64,000 bases of DNA from Desulfobacteraceae bacterium (GTDB taxonomy: Bacteria > Desulfobacterota > Desulfobacteria > Desulfobacterales > Desulfosalsimonadaceae): the NCBI GenBank assembly GCA_003599885.1, contig QZKW01000035.1, positions 1 to 64,000 of the forward strand, in the 5' to 3' direction. This document shows, in pieces, positions 9,445-17,528 of the stretch; positions within the stretch are counted from its first letter, which is position 1; each line of letters starts with the position of its first letter. The notes under the pieces are model-generated. The model had not been told where the DNA came from and searched no databases. It saw only the letters and a program-made list of their open reading frames with translations. Position numbers and translations under genes: made by a program.

Positions 9445-9475
9445 GAGTTAGACCCCCTATTGGGAGGCCTAACTC
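9445..9475. terminator. hairpin between convergent genes, likely bidirectional terminator
   Basis: GAGTTAG at 9445-9451 pairs with CTAACTC at 9469-9475. The intervening CCCCC and GGGAGG extend the stem around a TATT loop. It lies between the end of the polysaccharide operon (9412) and the end of the convergent beta-helix gene (9509). There is no long T-run on either side, so termination strength is uncertain. Confidence 0.55.
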
Positions 9476-9508
9476 TTCATACCACTGGCTCTGCTGATGA
9501 GTTTGATT

Positions 9509-11167
9509 TTACTGAGAAATAATCCGAAGTGTATTTGGCGCTTCCAGTGGAGTTGAAATGATGGAACCACCTTCAAACATTCCAATATCCGGAGCACCTC
9601 CGTTGAATGGCAGACTCACCCCCAATCCGGCTTTCCACGATGAGCTTATATCAACAGTGATTGTATTATTATTGATTGCTGTTATTTTCAATACTTGAGT
9701 CTGTCCTTCCAACTGGATTAGATCCCCCTCGACCACACCTAAACCATTACTAAAATAACCTGCATCCTGAACAGGAATATTATTCCCGGTACCTGCGCTT
9801 GTGGTCTTTGTCAGGAAGGCTCCGGCGTCAATCATGGGTGAAGTTTCTATAAGGTTATAATTACTTTTTCCTGCATCGACATAGCCTGGGTTCGCCGCCT
9901 TATTTCCATTCCATTCTGATGAATAAGTGCTTTGCAGATTCGATAAAGAGATAGTTCCGGATTCTGGAGAGAATCGGAAACTGCCCCCATAAAAGTTGTT
10001 GTTATTAAAATAGTTATTCCTTGGCGTACTGTTTATTATTCGATATATCGCATAAGAAACCGAATTTGAGAATATATTATTCTTAAAAACGTTACCATAA
10101 GAGGCTATATCACCCTGGATTTGCCATCCCCACTGGTTACGGTCAATGGTATTGTTATAGATGTGATTATTCGTGGCAGGTGTGTAACCCGCTTTCCAGG
10201 TTGTAAGATCCAGTTTGCCGCAATTAACAATTAAGTTCTTTCTAATAATATTATTCTTCCCATGGCTTATATGCATAGCGCTGTGTCCGCTTCTTGGCAT
10301 GGTTCGGTCACCGTCTGATCCACAATAGTTAAGTGAGGCATCCTGACCGGCATTTGTTATAATATTACTTTCGATTATATTGTTGGATGCTTTATCATAA
10401 ATCTCCAAGGCATGGTGCAATCTGTTATTAAACAAATTATTCCTTATTATACAATAAGTTTGATCACCTCTGGAATCAGTTCTGACTGTCATGCACACAT
10501 GAGCAGCGTTATTAAATGTATTGCCCTCAAACAAGCCATAATGGCTATCAAGGACATATAAAAGGTCTCCATGAGGAAAACCGCAATCCCTGCCACAGGG
10601 AGAAGTGGCCGTGCAGGTATAATCAAAGTCGCAATCCAATACTTTCGCATAATCAACTCTCTCAAATCTCATATGTGCCCATGAGTCCGAGTCTTTAAAG
10701 TAACACTCCTGAATTGTGATATTTGAATAAACACCGGAACTGTTGAGTGCTGCAACCCCATAGTCGCCATTACCAACAAATTGTATCCCATATAGAGTTA
10801 TAAAACTTTTGCCTTGGAGATTTGCACCAAACCCTGATGCATTCGAGACTTTAACAATGTCCTCTTTATACCGCGAATAAGTTATTGGGCTGCCATTTAA
10901 ACCTGAGTTGGCCGGTTTAATCATTTCCTTGTAGGTCCCTGCCTTAATAAAAGCAGTGTCGCCCGCTTTAAGCGTATTGTTTGCTTTGTTTATAGTTTTC
11001 CAAGGACTGGCCAGCGTTCCGGGATTGCCATCACTCCCATTTGTGGCGACATAATAGTCTGCGGCCCAACTTACTGACGACATGACCAGCACTGAAATAC
11101 ACATCGCCATGATTACATGAGTGCTTTTCAATGAAAATTTGAAAAACTTTTTAATGATTGATTTCAT
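9509..11167 (-). CDS. secreted right-handed parallel beta-helix protein
   Basis: A 552-residue exported protein. The signal peptide covers residues ~1-36 (basic MKSIIKKFFKF, hydrophobic VIMAMCISVLVMSS, cleavage near SWA-A). It is followed by the DUF1565-type opening ADYYVATNGSDGNPGTLASPW and many short beta-helix rungs rich in Asn ladders (NNIIESNIITNAG, NNIIRKNLIVNCG, NHIYNNTIDRNQWG). Such folds are typical of polysaccharide lyases, epimerases and surface glycan-binding proteins. I chose ATG 11167 because GGAGGGG precedes it. It lies 92 bases downstream of the lectin/MopE gene on the same strand, with a stable hairpin between them. It may process or bind the matrix polysaccharide. Confidence 0.75.
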   Translation of the reverse strand: MKSIIKKFFKFSLKSTHVIMAMCISVLVMSSVSWAADYYVATNGSDGNPGTLASPWKTINKANNTLKAGDTAFIKAGTYKEMIKPANSGLNGSPITYSRYKEDIVKVSNASGFGANLQGKSFITLYGIQFVGNGDYGVAALNSSGVYSNITIQECYFKDSDSWAHMRFERVDYAKVLDCDFDYTCTATSPCGRDCGFPHGDLLYVLDSHYGLFEGNTFNNAAHVCMTVRTDSRGDQTYCIIRNNLFNNRLHHALEIYDKASNNIIESNIITNAGQDASLNYCGSDGDRTMPRSGHSAMHISHGKNNIIRKNLIVNCGKLDLTTWKAGYTPATNNHIYNNTIDRNQWGWQIQGDIASYGNVFKNNIFSNSVSYAIYRIINSTPRNNYFNNNNFYGGSFRFSPESGTISLSNLQSTYSSEWNGNKAANPGYVDAGKSNYNLIETSPMIDAGAFLTKTTSAGTGNNIPVQDAGYFSNGLGVVEGDLIQLEGQTQVLKITAINNNTITVDISSSWKAGLGVSLPFNGGAPDIGMFEGGSIISTPLEAPNTLRIISQ

Positions 11168-11177
11168 AATCCCCTCC

Positions 11178-11207
11178 AGCAAGACAAAGCCGTTGCTTTG
11201 TCTTGCT
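11178..11207 (-). promoter_or_regulatory. perfect 12-bp stem-loop before the beta-helix gene
   Basis: AGCAAGACAAAG at 11178-11189 is perfectly complementary to CTTTGTCTTGCT at 11196-11207, with a 6-base loop. On the minus strand the stem ends immediately before the GGAGGGG ribosome-binding site of the gene starting at 11167. There is no T-run downstream on that strand, so it is more likely an mRNA stabiliser, processing site or attenuating element than a terminator. On the plus strand it is followed by TTTTAATTT. Confidence 0.5.
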
Positions 11208-11259
11208 TTTAATTTAAATTATGCGTTCATGGTTTGGTTGTTACTTTATCCTGCAATTC

Positions 11260-13749
11260 TTATTCTATTGCCAGATACCCCACTGCCTCAGCGCCATGAA
11301 AGGTTTCTGCATCTCGAGACACCTCTTCCGCTATCCTGACTTCAACCCCTTGCAAGTCCTTGTTTTGCCAGCGCACATTGGCCGTATCTATTCCATTTCT
11401 GGTCTGCATATCTGCAACAAAGACCGGTGCTGTGCTGAACGAGGAACTAAAAAATATTCCATAAAAAGATTGCTTTATTACACTCGGAGTTGTTGCCACT
11501 TCATAGGTTCTTCCATTGACTTCACCAGACGAAGGTTCCCACGCAATATAGGCGATTGTTTCGCTTGCGTGGGCCTGATTACTGCTTTCCTGTTCCTGAA
11601 GATTAAAATTAAACCCTTTTGCGGTCACATTGTAAATTCTTCCGGTGACAGCATCTGCTTCATTATCAGTAACTACTCCCGCCAATACGACCGGTGCTTT
11701 ACTGAATACTTCGTCAAGAGATAGCAGTATCGATTGCGGTCCATTGGTATCGAATGTGCCGGCTTCCACCATAGTGCCATTGGCAAGCTTATGACTGCCT
11801 GCCTCCATAACCATATAACTCACAGTTTCCAACGCATGTTTGCCGTCCTGATAATCCCATTCCTGAACGCGAATCTCAAATCCTTCAGGTGTAACCTTCC
11901 GCACTCGAACAACTGCTGGTTCAGCATCATAAGAGCTTATGGGTTTAGCTACAACTACCGGATCATCAAAAGACAGAGTGAAAGGTACAAAGGTCCATTG
12001 ATCATTTATTTCCACCTCACCGGTTTCCAGACTCAACTCAGGAGTTTTGTCGATCATTATAAAACCGATGGCTTCACCTGCATGGTATACTTCGCTGTCG
12101 AATGAAGTTTCTTCCTCAACCTTGAATTCAATGCCGTAAGCATCCTTGTTTTGCCAACGCACACTGGCAGAATCCATGCCATTGGCAGTCTGCATGCTTG
12201 CAACACAAACTGGCGCTTCTGTAAAAAATTGGGAACAAGGGAGATAATTGAATATTTGTTTGACCGTAGCAGAAGTGCTTGCAGCTTCATAAGCCAGACC
12301 GTCAACTTTACCTACAGAAGGTTCCCATGCAATATAAGAGATTGTTTCCATAGCATGACCATCTTTATTCAATTCCTGTTCCTGTAGAGAAAAATCGAAC
12401 CCATTTTCAACGACCCTGTAAATTCTACCTGCAACAGCGTCGCTGTCGTTGAAACTGCTCACTCCGGCCACGACCACCGGCATCTGGATGAACAATCCAG
12501 AAAATGCAACGGATGCACTGTCATTCGTTTGAAAGTTACCTGCTTCGACCATGGTGCCATCAGGAAGCGTGTGATTGCCCGCCTCCATGACTATGTAGCT
12601 CACACTTTCCAGCCCGTGAATGCCATCCTGATAATCCCATTCCTGAACGCGCATCTCAAACCCTTCAGCAGTCACATTCCGCACCCGAACGACCGCAGGT
12701 GCAGGATCATTTGAACCCAAAGGATTGGCTACCACTATCGGGTTAACAAAGGTTTTCTTCAACTCAACAAATGTCCACTGATGATCGATCTCAATTTCTC
12801 CGGTCTCCATAACAAATTCAGCAGGAGGTGTGCATTCCAAGTCGTCCTCATCGCAGTTCTGGTCAATGCCATCGCCGCAGATTTCGACCGCACCCGGATA
12901 AATAGATGCATTTGCATCATTGCAATCACCCTGGTTTTCCGTGTATCCGTCATGGTCATCATCAATGTCTTCCGGGCAAAGCTGGTCACTGCCATTGCAG
13001 TCCTGATCAATTCCGTCGCCACAGATTTCTACTGCACCCGGATGAATGGATGCATTCGCATCATTACAGTCACCCTGGTTTTCCGTATACCCGTCGCGGT
13101 CATCATCGATGTCTTCCGGGCAAAGCTGATCGCTGCCGCTACAATCCTGATCGATCCCGTCGCCACAGATTTCTACTGCTCCCGGATGGACCTTTGAATT
13201 CGTATCATTGCAGTCGCCTTGGTTTTCCGTATACCCGTCGCGGTCATCATCAATGTCTTCGGGACAAAGCTGGTCGCTGCCGTTGCAGTCTTGGTCAATT
13301 CCGTCTCCGCAGATTTCTACTGCTCCCGGATGAATCGCTGCGTTGGCATCATTGCAGTCACCCTGGTTTTCGGTATATCCATCCCGGTCGTCATCAATGT
13401 CATTCGGAGATATCAATGTATAAGTGATTGTTTCGGAAAAAGCGCTTTCTTTGCCACTGGCATCAGTGCTGGTTGCAGCGAGGCTGTAGGTTTTGCCATC
13501 TTCAATGCCCGAAATGAGACAAGTGGTCTGATCTGCAGAGTTGACTGTCTGGACAGGAGTAGATGTGAAGTTGGTGCCGGAAATGCCGCAGTAAATGTTG
13601 TAGCCGGTCACTCGAGCATCATCGGGCTTGTTCCACGCCAAGGTGAGCTGAGCGCCATAAACTGAACCGGAAAGAGAGAGAATAAACAGCAGAGAAATTA
13701 ATGCTGATGTTACTGTTTTTTTTGTTTGATGTAAAGTCCATTTTTTCAT
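11260..13749 (-). CDS. secreted FnIII/MopE-repeat/lectin-like surface protein
   Basis: An 829-residue exported protein. Signal peptide residues ~1-33 (LISLLFILSLSGSVYG-A). A fibronectin type III domain follows (~34-113). Next come four tandem 48-residue MopE-type putative metal-binding repeats (~117-308; DDDRDGYTENQGDCND ... EICGDGIDQDC), thrombospondin-3-like Ca-binding loops with paired Cys. A ~515-residue region is made of two copies of a ~258-residue block; each block contains H-type-lectin-like modules (EWDYQDGIHGLESVSYIVME, GFDFSLQEQELNKDGHAME, SVRWQNKDAYGIEF). The chain ends without an anchor. It is probably an extracellular adhesin or matrix protein. Its leader holds a c-di-GMP riboswitch. 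The N-terminus is paralogous to the protein at 16461-17159. Confidence 0.8.
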   Translation of the reverse strand: MKKWTLHQTKKTVTSALISLLFILSLSGSVYGAQLTLAWNKPDDARVTGYNIYCGISGTNFTSTPVQTVNSADQTTCLISGIEDGKTYSLAATSTDASGKESAFSETITYTLISPNDIDDDRDGYTENQGDCNDANAAIHPGAVEICGDGIDQDCNGSDQLCPEDIDDDRDGYTENQGDCNDTNSKVHPGAVEICGDGIDQDCSGSDQLCPEDIDDDRDGYTENQGDCNDANASIHPGAVEICGDGIDQDCNGSDQLCPEDIDDDHDGYTENQGDCNDANASIYPGAVEICGDGIDQNCDEDDLECTPPAEFVMETGEIEIDHQWTFVELKKTFVNPIVVANPLGSNDPAPAVVRVRNVTAEGFEMRVQEWDYQDGIHGLESVSYIVMEAGNHTLPDGTMVEAGNFQTNDSASVAFSGLFIQMPVVVAGVSSFNDSDAVAGRIYRVVENGFDFSLQEQELNKDGHAMETISYIAWEPSVGKVDGLAYEAASTSATVKQIFNYLPCSQFFTEAPVCVASMQTANGMDSASVRWQNKDAYGIEFKVEEETSFDSEVYHAGEAIGFIMIDKTPELSLETGEVEINDQWTFVPFTLSFDDPVVVAKPISSYDAEPAVVRVRKVTPEGFEIRVQEWDYQDGKHALETVSYMVMEAGSHKLANGTMVEAGTFDTNGPQSILLSLDEVFSKAPVVLAGVVTDNEADAVTGRIYNVTAKGFNFNLQEQESSNQAHASETIAYIAWEPSSGEVNGRTYEVATTPSVIKQSFYGIFFSSSFSTAPVFVADMQTRNGIDTANVRWQNKDLQGVEVRIAEEVSRDAETFHGAEAVGYLAIE
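12826..13401 (-). repeat. four tandem 144-bp MopE-type repeats
   Basis: Four in-frame copies of a 144-bp unit encode the DDDxDGYTENQGDCND/EICGDGIDQDC motif at a strict 48-residue period. The units are very similar at DNA level, with repeated GGTTTTCCGT-type blocks on the plus strand, which suggests recent duplication or gene conversion. Copy number may vary between strains. Confidence 0.85.
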
Positions 13750-13755
13750 AATAAA

Positions 13756-13903
13756 ATCTCCTTAAATTCTTGTTTCCAGCCGTGCGGGAAACAGCCTTCA
13801 AGGAGATGCTGATTCCACCCGGCAGGCCCGCCGCCCTTCAATAATTCTTATGGGGCCGGTACCTTTGCGCGCCATCCTCTCGAATGGCTTGCCTTTTTCA
13901 AGC
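13756..13903 (-). promoter_or_regulatory. cyclic di-GMP-I (GEMM-I) riboswitch with ribosome-site sequestering platform
   Basis: On the minus strand the leader reads AAAAAGGCAAGCCATTC, a GAGA tetraloop, GGATGGCGCGCAAAG, then GGTACCGGCCCC and, after a variable loop, GGCGGCGGGCCTGCC. These are the conserved blocks of the GEMM-I aptamer, including the 6-bp P2-type stem CCATTC/GGATGG closed by a GNRA loop. The aptamer spans about 13815-13903. Just after it, ATCTCCTT (13799-13806, minus strand) is perfectly complementary to the AAGGAGAT ribosome-binding site at 13756-13763. A GTTTCC/GGAAAC hairpin sits between the two. This suggests translational control of the lectin/MopE gene starting at 13749. 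The direction of control cannot be read directly. Confidence 0.82.
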
Positions 13904-14482
13904 GGTTTGTTATTTGATTTGTTTGTTATTCAAACGAAATCATCATGATCGTTTTTTTTAAGAACATATATTCCCCCTTATTGCATTGTTTTCCGTGATT
14001 TGAACTCCGATTTAAACTCATTTTATGCAAACGGCATGCCATCCTAATATTTTCACTGAAAACATAAGCCTTTCTTATATCTTTCTAACCTGAGATTGAT
14101 TAAATATTGATTTAAAATCATATAGTTCTCATTGATCCAGACAAAGAAAGGCTAAATTTTTATTTTTTGATTACCAGAACTCGACCTATTTGCAATCCGG
14201 ATTTTTTTGTATCGTCTTGTGCAACGGCTGTATACAAAATGATAAGATCCACAGTCTCATTCAAATGGTTTTAAGACCTTAGTTGTAATCTGAAAATCTT
14301 CAGTGAAACAATTAACGCCTCAAAATCATGCCAAAGACCAATTTTTTTTCGTTTCAAATTATTTTATATAATAAATAAAAATAATTATTTAAGCGTTATC
14401 TATCATAGAGTTTTTCGTTCTTTCTGCTACCCGCCAACAATGTTCGATCACTTTATAAAGGACATCATTTAAAGGAGAAAAA
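13904..14482. other. AT-rich divergent intergenic region
   Basis: About 580 bases separate the riboswitch from the start of the RCC1-repeat gene. They are AT-rich and hold no convincing ORF. Promoters for the leftward riboswitch transcript and the rightward RCC1 gene should lie here, but I found no clear -35/-10 pair and no sigma-54 motif. AAAGGAG before 14483 is the ribosome-binding site of the next gene. Confidence 0.5.
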
Positions 14483-16321
14483 ATGAAAATACCTCATGCG
14501 ATAACTGTGATGATAATCAATATGATCATTTTTTTTTATGCTCAAACTTCTCTGGCTATTGAACCTTCAATTGCGGCCGGCGGATATCACGCAGTCGGCC
14601 TAAAGCGCGAAGGGACGGTAATGGCTGCAGGATGGAACGCAGATGGACAATGCGATGTGAAAGAGTGGGCCGATTTAAATCAGATTTCAGCCGGAGGGCA
14701 TCACAGCATCGGTTTAAAAATTGATGGAACCGCCATTGCCACCGGCAGCAATTCAGATGGTCAATGTGATGTGGACGAGTGGATGGACTTAAAACAGGTT
14801 TCATCTGGAAGGCTTCATACGGCGGGATTAAAAAACGACGGGACAGTTGTTGCGACGGGAAGCAATTTAAATGGCCAATGCGATGTGAGCGGATGGGAGG
14901 GGATCGTTCAGATTGCCTGCGGTGGGTATCATACCGTCGGCTTAATAAATGACGGAACCGTCATTGCCGTGGGGAACAATTCGGATGGGCAATGTGGTGC
15001 AAGCGGCTGGTCAGGAATAAAACAAGTAACGGCTGGTATTTATCATACGGCGGGCCTGAAAAATGACGGAACCGTTATTGCTGCGGGGAATAATTCTTAT
15101 GGCCAGTGCGATATTTCAAGCTGGTCCGGAATCCAAAAAATAATGGCTGGCGGCTATCACACTGTGGGTTTAAAAAATGACGGGACCGCCATCGCCGCCG
15201 GTTGGAATGCAAGCCTTCAATGCAACCTATATAATTGGACAGACATACAACAGATCGCTGCCGGCTGGGAATTCACATTGGGATTAAAAAAAGATGGATC
15301 CATCGTTGCCGCAGGATGGGACATGAGCAATCAGTGTACTGCAGATACATGGTCCGAAATCCGGCAAATAGATATTGGTTCGAAGTTTATCGCAGGGCTG
15401 AAAAGGGACGGGACGGTCATTGCCACAGATGCCGCCGGTCATCTTACATATGATGTTAACACCTGGACCGGGATGCAACAGATCGTTGTGGAAAATAATT
15501 TTATCCTGGGCTTGAAAAATGATGGAACAATTCTTTCTGCCGGGTGGTTGTATGATATTGCCTGGTATATGAAAGGCTGGACTGGAATAAAGCAAATCTC
15601 CACTAGTCTCTATCATACAATTGGACTGAAAAACGATGGGACGGTTGTCGCCACGGGATATATGACGCAATCGCCGGAATGGTCCAACGTCCGTCAGGTT
15701 GCTGCCGGCTGGGGATTTACGGTGGGGTTAAACAACGATGGGACGGTTGTCGCCACGGGATCCAACACAGAAGGCCAATGCGATGTAACTGAATGGTCGG
15801 AAATTCATCAGATTGCTACGGGCATGCATCATACAGTTGGGTTGAGAAGTAATGGAACCGTTGTTGCCAGGGGAAAAAACACAAAAAATCAATGTGATGT
15901 AACCGCATGGACAGAAATTCGGCAAATTGCCGCCGGAAATGAGCACACGGTCGGCCTGAAAAATGATGGAACCGTTGTAGACACCGCTCACGATCTCAGT
16001 CTCTGGTCTCAGATTACACAGGTGGAAGCGGGAGGGATGTATACAGCAGGTGTCAAAGAAGATGGTTCTGTTATGATCGCCTATCCGCCGTGCGATTTGT
16101 CTGCATGGAATCTGAATCTGACCGGATTAGAAGATATGGATGATGACGGAGACGGATATTCTGAAAACCAAGGGGACTGCAATGACAGTGATGCCGCAAT
16201 TCATCCGGGCGCAGAAGAAATCTGCGGGGACCAGATTGATCAGGACTGTGATGGCTTAGATGCCGAATGTTCCGCAAAAAAGAAAAATGATGATAGCGGA
16301 TGTTTTATTCGATCAATCTGA
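14483..16321 (+). CDS. secreted RCC1-like repeat protein with MopE motif and CFI C-terminus
   Basis: A 612-residue exported protein. Residues ~1-26 are a signal peptide (ITVMIINMIIFFYAQTSLA). About 14 repeats of ~39 residues follow, each built on GGYHTVGLKNDGTVIAAG, then NSDGQCDV, then W-I-QI; this is the RCC1/BLIP-II type that folds as a beta-propeller. Repeats 8-10 and 13-14 have lost the GQCDV part. After them comes one MopE metal-binding motif (DDDGDGYSENQGDCNDSD ... DQIDQDCDG). The chain ends in SGCFIRSI. The ribosome-binding site AAAGGAG is well placed. It is likely a surface-exposed propeller that binds a ligand. The terminal CFI motif is shared with two neighbours. Confidence 0.8.
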   Translation: MKIPHAITVMIINMIIFFYAQTSLAIEPSIAAGGYHAVGLKREGTVMAAGWNADGQCDVKEWADLNQISAGGHHSIGLKIDGTAIATGSNSDGQCDVDEWMDLKQVSSGRLHTAGLKNDGTVVATGSNLNGQCDVSGWEGIVQIACGGYHTVGLINDGTVIAVGNNSDGQCGASGWSGIKQVTAGIYHTAGLKNDGTVIAAGNNSYGQCDISSWSGIQKIMAGGYHTVGLKNDGTAIAAGWNASLQCNLYNWTDIQQIAAGWEFTLGLKKDGSIVAAGWDMSNQCTADTWSEIRQIDIGSKFIAGLKRDGTVIATDAAGHLTYDVNTWTGMQQIVVENNFILGLKNDGTILSAGWLYDIAWYMKGWTGIKQISTSLYHTIGLKNDGTVVATGYMTQSPEWSNVRQVAAGWGFTVGLNNDGTVVATGSNTEGQCDVTEWSEIHQIATGMHHTVGLRSNGTVVARGKNTKNQCDVTAWTEIRQIAAGNEHTVGLKNDGTVVDTAHDLSLWSQITQVEAGGMYTAGVKEDGSVMIAYPPCDLSAWNLNLTGLEDMDDDGDGYSENQGDCNDSDAAIHPGAEEICGDQIDQDCDGLDAECSAKKKNDDSGCFIRSI

Positions 16322-16460
16322 AAGTGTTTTTGATTTCTGTCGGATATTTTTTTTGCCAATACATGAAGTGGGATGAAAACAAACCTGTAAGGTATAATGA
16401 TCTTCTCCTGTAGGGCTGACCTTTAGAGGCTGGAAAAAATGAATTTAAAGGCAGTTGTTC

Positions 16461-17159
16461 ATGAACAAATGGACTTTATATCAAAAAGGGATGTTAATAA
16501 TAGCGTGTGCTTTCCTGCTGTTTATATTCTCCTTTTCCGGTTCTGATTATGGCGTTCAACTCACTCTGACGTGGGATAAGCCTGCTGACAGCCGAGTGAC
16601 CGGATACAATATTTACTGGGGCATTTATGGGAACGAATTCAAAGCCAAACCTGTCCAGACCATCAATTTGGCAGATAAGACGAGCATCTTACTTTCCGGG
16701 TTGGAAGAGGGTAAAACTTACAGTATTGCAGTAACAAGCATCGACGGCAAAGGCAATGAAAGTGTCTTTTCCGAAACAATTACTTATACAATGATATCTT
16801 CGAACAACATCGATGATGATCGGGATGGATATACCGAAAATGGGGGCGACTGCAATGATGCGGATGCATCAATTCATCCTGGATCAATTGAAATCTGCGG
16901 GGATGGAGTTGATCAGGACTGCAATGGCAAAGAGTTACCATGCATAAAAGCACCTGAAGATATTGATAAAAACGAAGAAGGACATACAGAAAACCAGGGG
17001 GACTCCAATGGCAATGACTCATCCATTCATCCTGCTGTCATTGTCATTTGCGGAGATAATATTTCTCAAGAAGACCGTGGATTAGACACAGAATGTTTAA
17101 CAAAAAAGAAAAACGGAGATAGTGGGTGTTTTATTCATACTCTCAGCATGTATTTTTGA
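16461..17159 (+). CDS. small secreted FnIII/MopE protein with CFI C-terminus
   Basis: A 232-residue exported protein. The signal peptide is residues ~1-32 (MLIIACAFLLFIFSFSGS). One fibronectin type III domain follows (LTLTWDKPADSRVTGYNIYWG ... TYSIAVTSIDG). One intact MopE repeat (DDDRDGYTENGGDCND ... DGVDQDC) and one decayed copy (DKNEEGHTENQGDSN) come next; the decayed copy has lost its Cys and Asp ligands. The chain ends in KKKNGDSGCFIHTLSMYF, so the CFI motif is followed by a few extra residues. The N-terminal third is clearly paralogous to the 829-residue protein at 11260-13749. I use ATG 16461 rather than the TTG two codons upstream. It follows the RCC1 gene on the same strand. Confidence 0.72.
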   Translation: MNKWTLYQKGMLIIACAFLLFIFSFSGSDYGVQLTLTWDKPADSRVTGYNIYWGIYGNEFKAKPVQTINLADKTSILLSGLEEGKTYSIAVTSIDGKGNESVFSETITYTMISSNNIDDDRDGYTENGGDCNDADASIHPGSIEICGDGVDQDCNGKELPCIKAPEDIDKNEEGHTENQGDSNGNDSSIHPAVIVICGDNISQEDRGLDTECLTKKKNGDSGCFIHTLSMYF

Positions 17160-17232
17160 CTTTTAATGGGTGATTTCTTTTCTTCAATGCATCAAATTCA
17201 TTCCGTTCAAGCCATACTGAAAAGAGGGCAAC

Positions 17233-17502
17233 ATGGGAAACAATTCCGATAATCTCACGCAGGTGAAACAATTTATTGTGGAAAACTTCCTTTTCGGAGA
17301 CGGCAGCGACCTGCAAAACCATACCTCGTTTCTTGAGAATGGCATCATTGATTCCACCGGCATACTGGAGTTGATCGCTTTTCTGGAAGCCACTTTCGGG
17401 ATTAAAATTGAAGATACGGAACTGGTTCCGGAAAACCTTGACAGCCTTGACAATATCGCGGCTTTTCTAAAAAGAAAAAATGGTTCAGGCCAAACCCCCT
17501 GA
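17233..17502 (+). CDS. acyl carrier protein
   Basis: An 89-residue four-helix carrier protein. The phosphopantetheine attachment Ser lies in NGIIDSTGILELIAFLE (Ser about residue 40), with the usual acidic helix II and the following FGIKIEDTELVPENLDSLDNI. It would carry an acyl or aminoacyl group as a thioester. It is the first gene of a run with an asparagine-synthase-like enzyme (27 bases downstream), an NAD-synthase-like enzyme and an acyl-adenylating ligase. That suggests a dedicated carrier for a small biosynthetic pathway rather than the housekeeping fatty-acid ACP. GAGGGCAAC precedes the ATG. Confidence 0.85.
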   Translation: MGNNSDNLTQVKQFIVENFLFGDGSDLQNHTSFLENGIIDSTGILELIAFLEATFGIKIEDTELVPENLDSLDNIAAFLKRKNGSGQTP

Positions 17503-17528
17503 TCACCCACTTATTTTGCCGGGGTCAT

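Noticed and set aside
12781-13427. Plus-strand frames opposite the MopE repeats
   Set aside because: Their repeats mirror the coding repeats on the other strand, and nothing supports expression.
16353-16398. TATAAT-like and TTGCCA-like boxes before the small FnIII gene
   Set aside because: The spacing between them is far from 17 bases, so they do not make a promoter.
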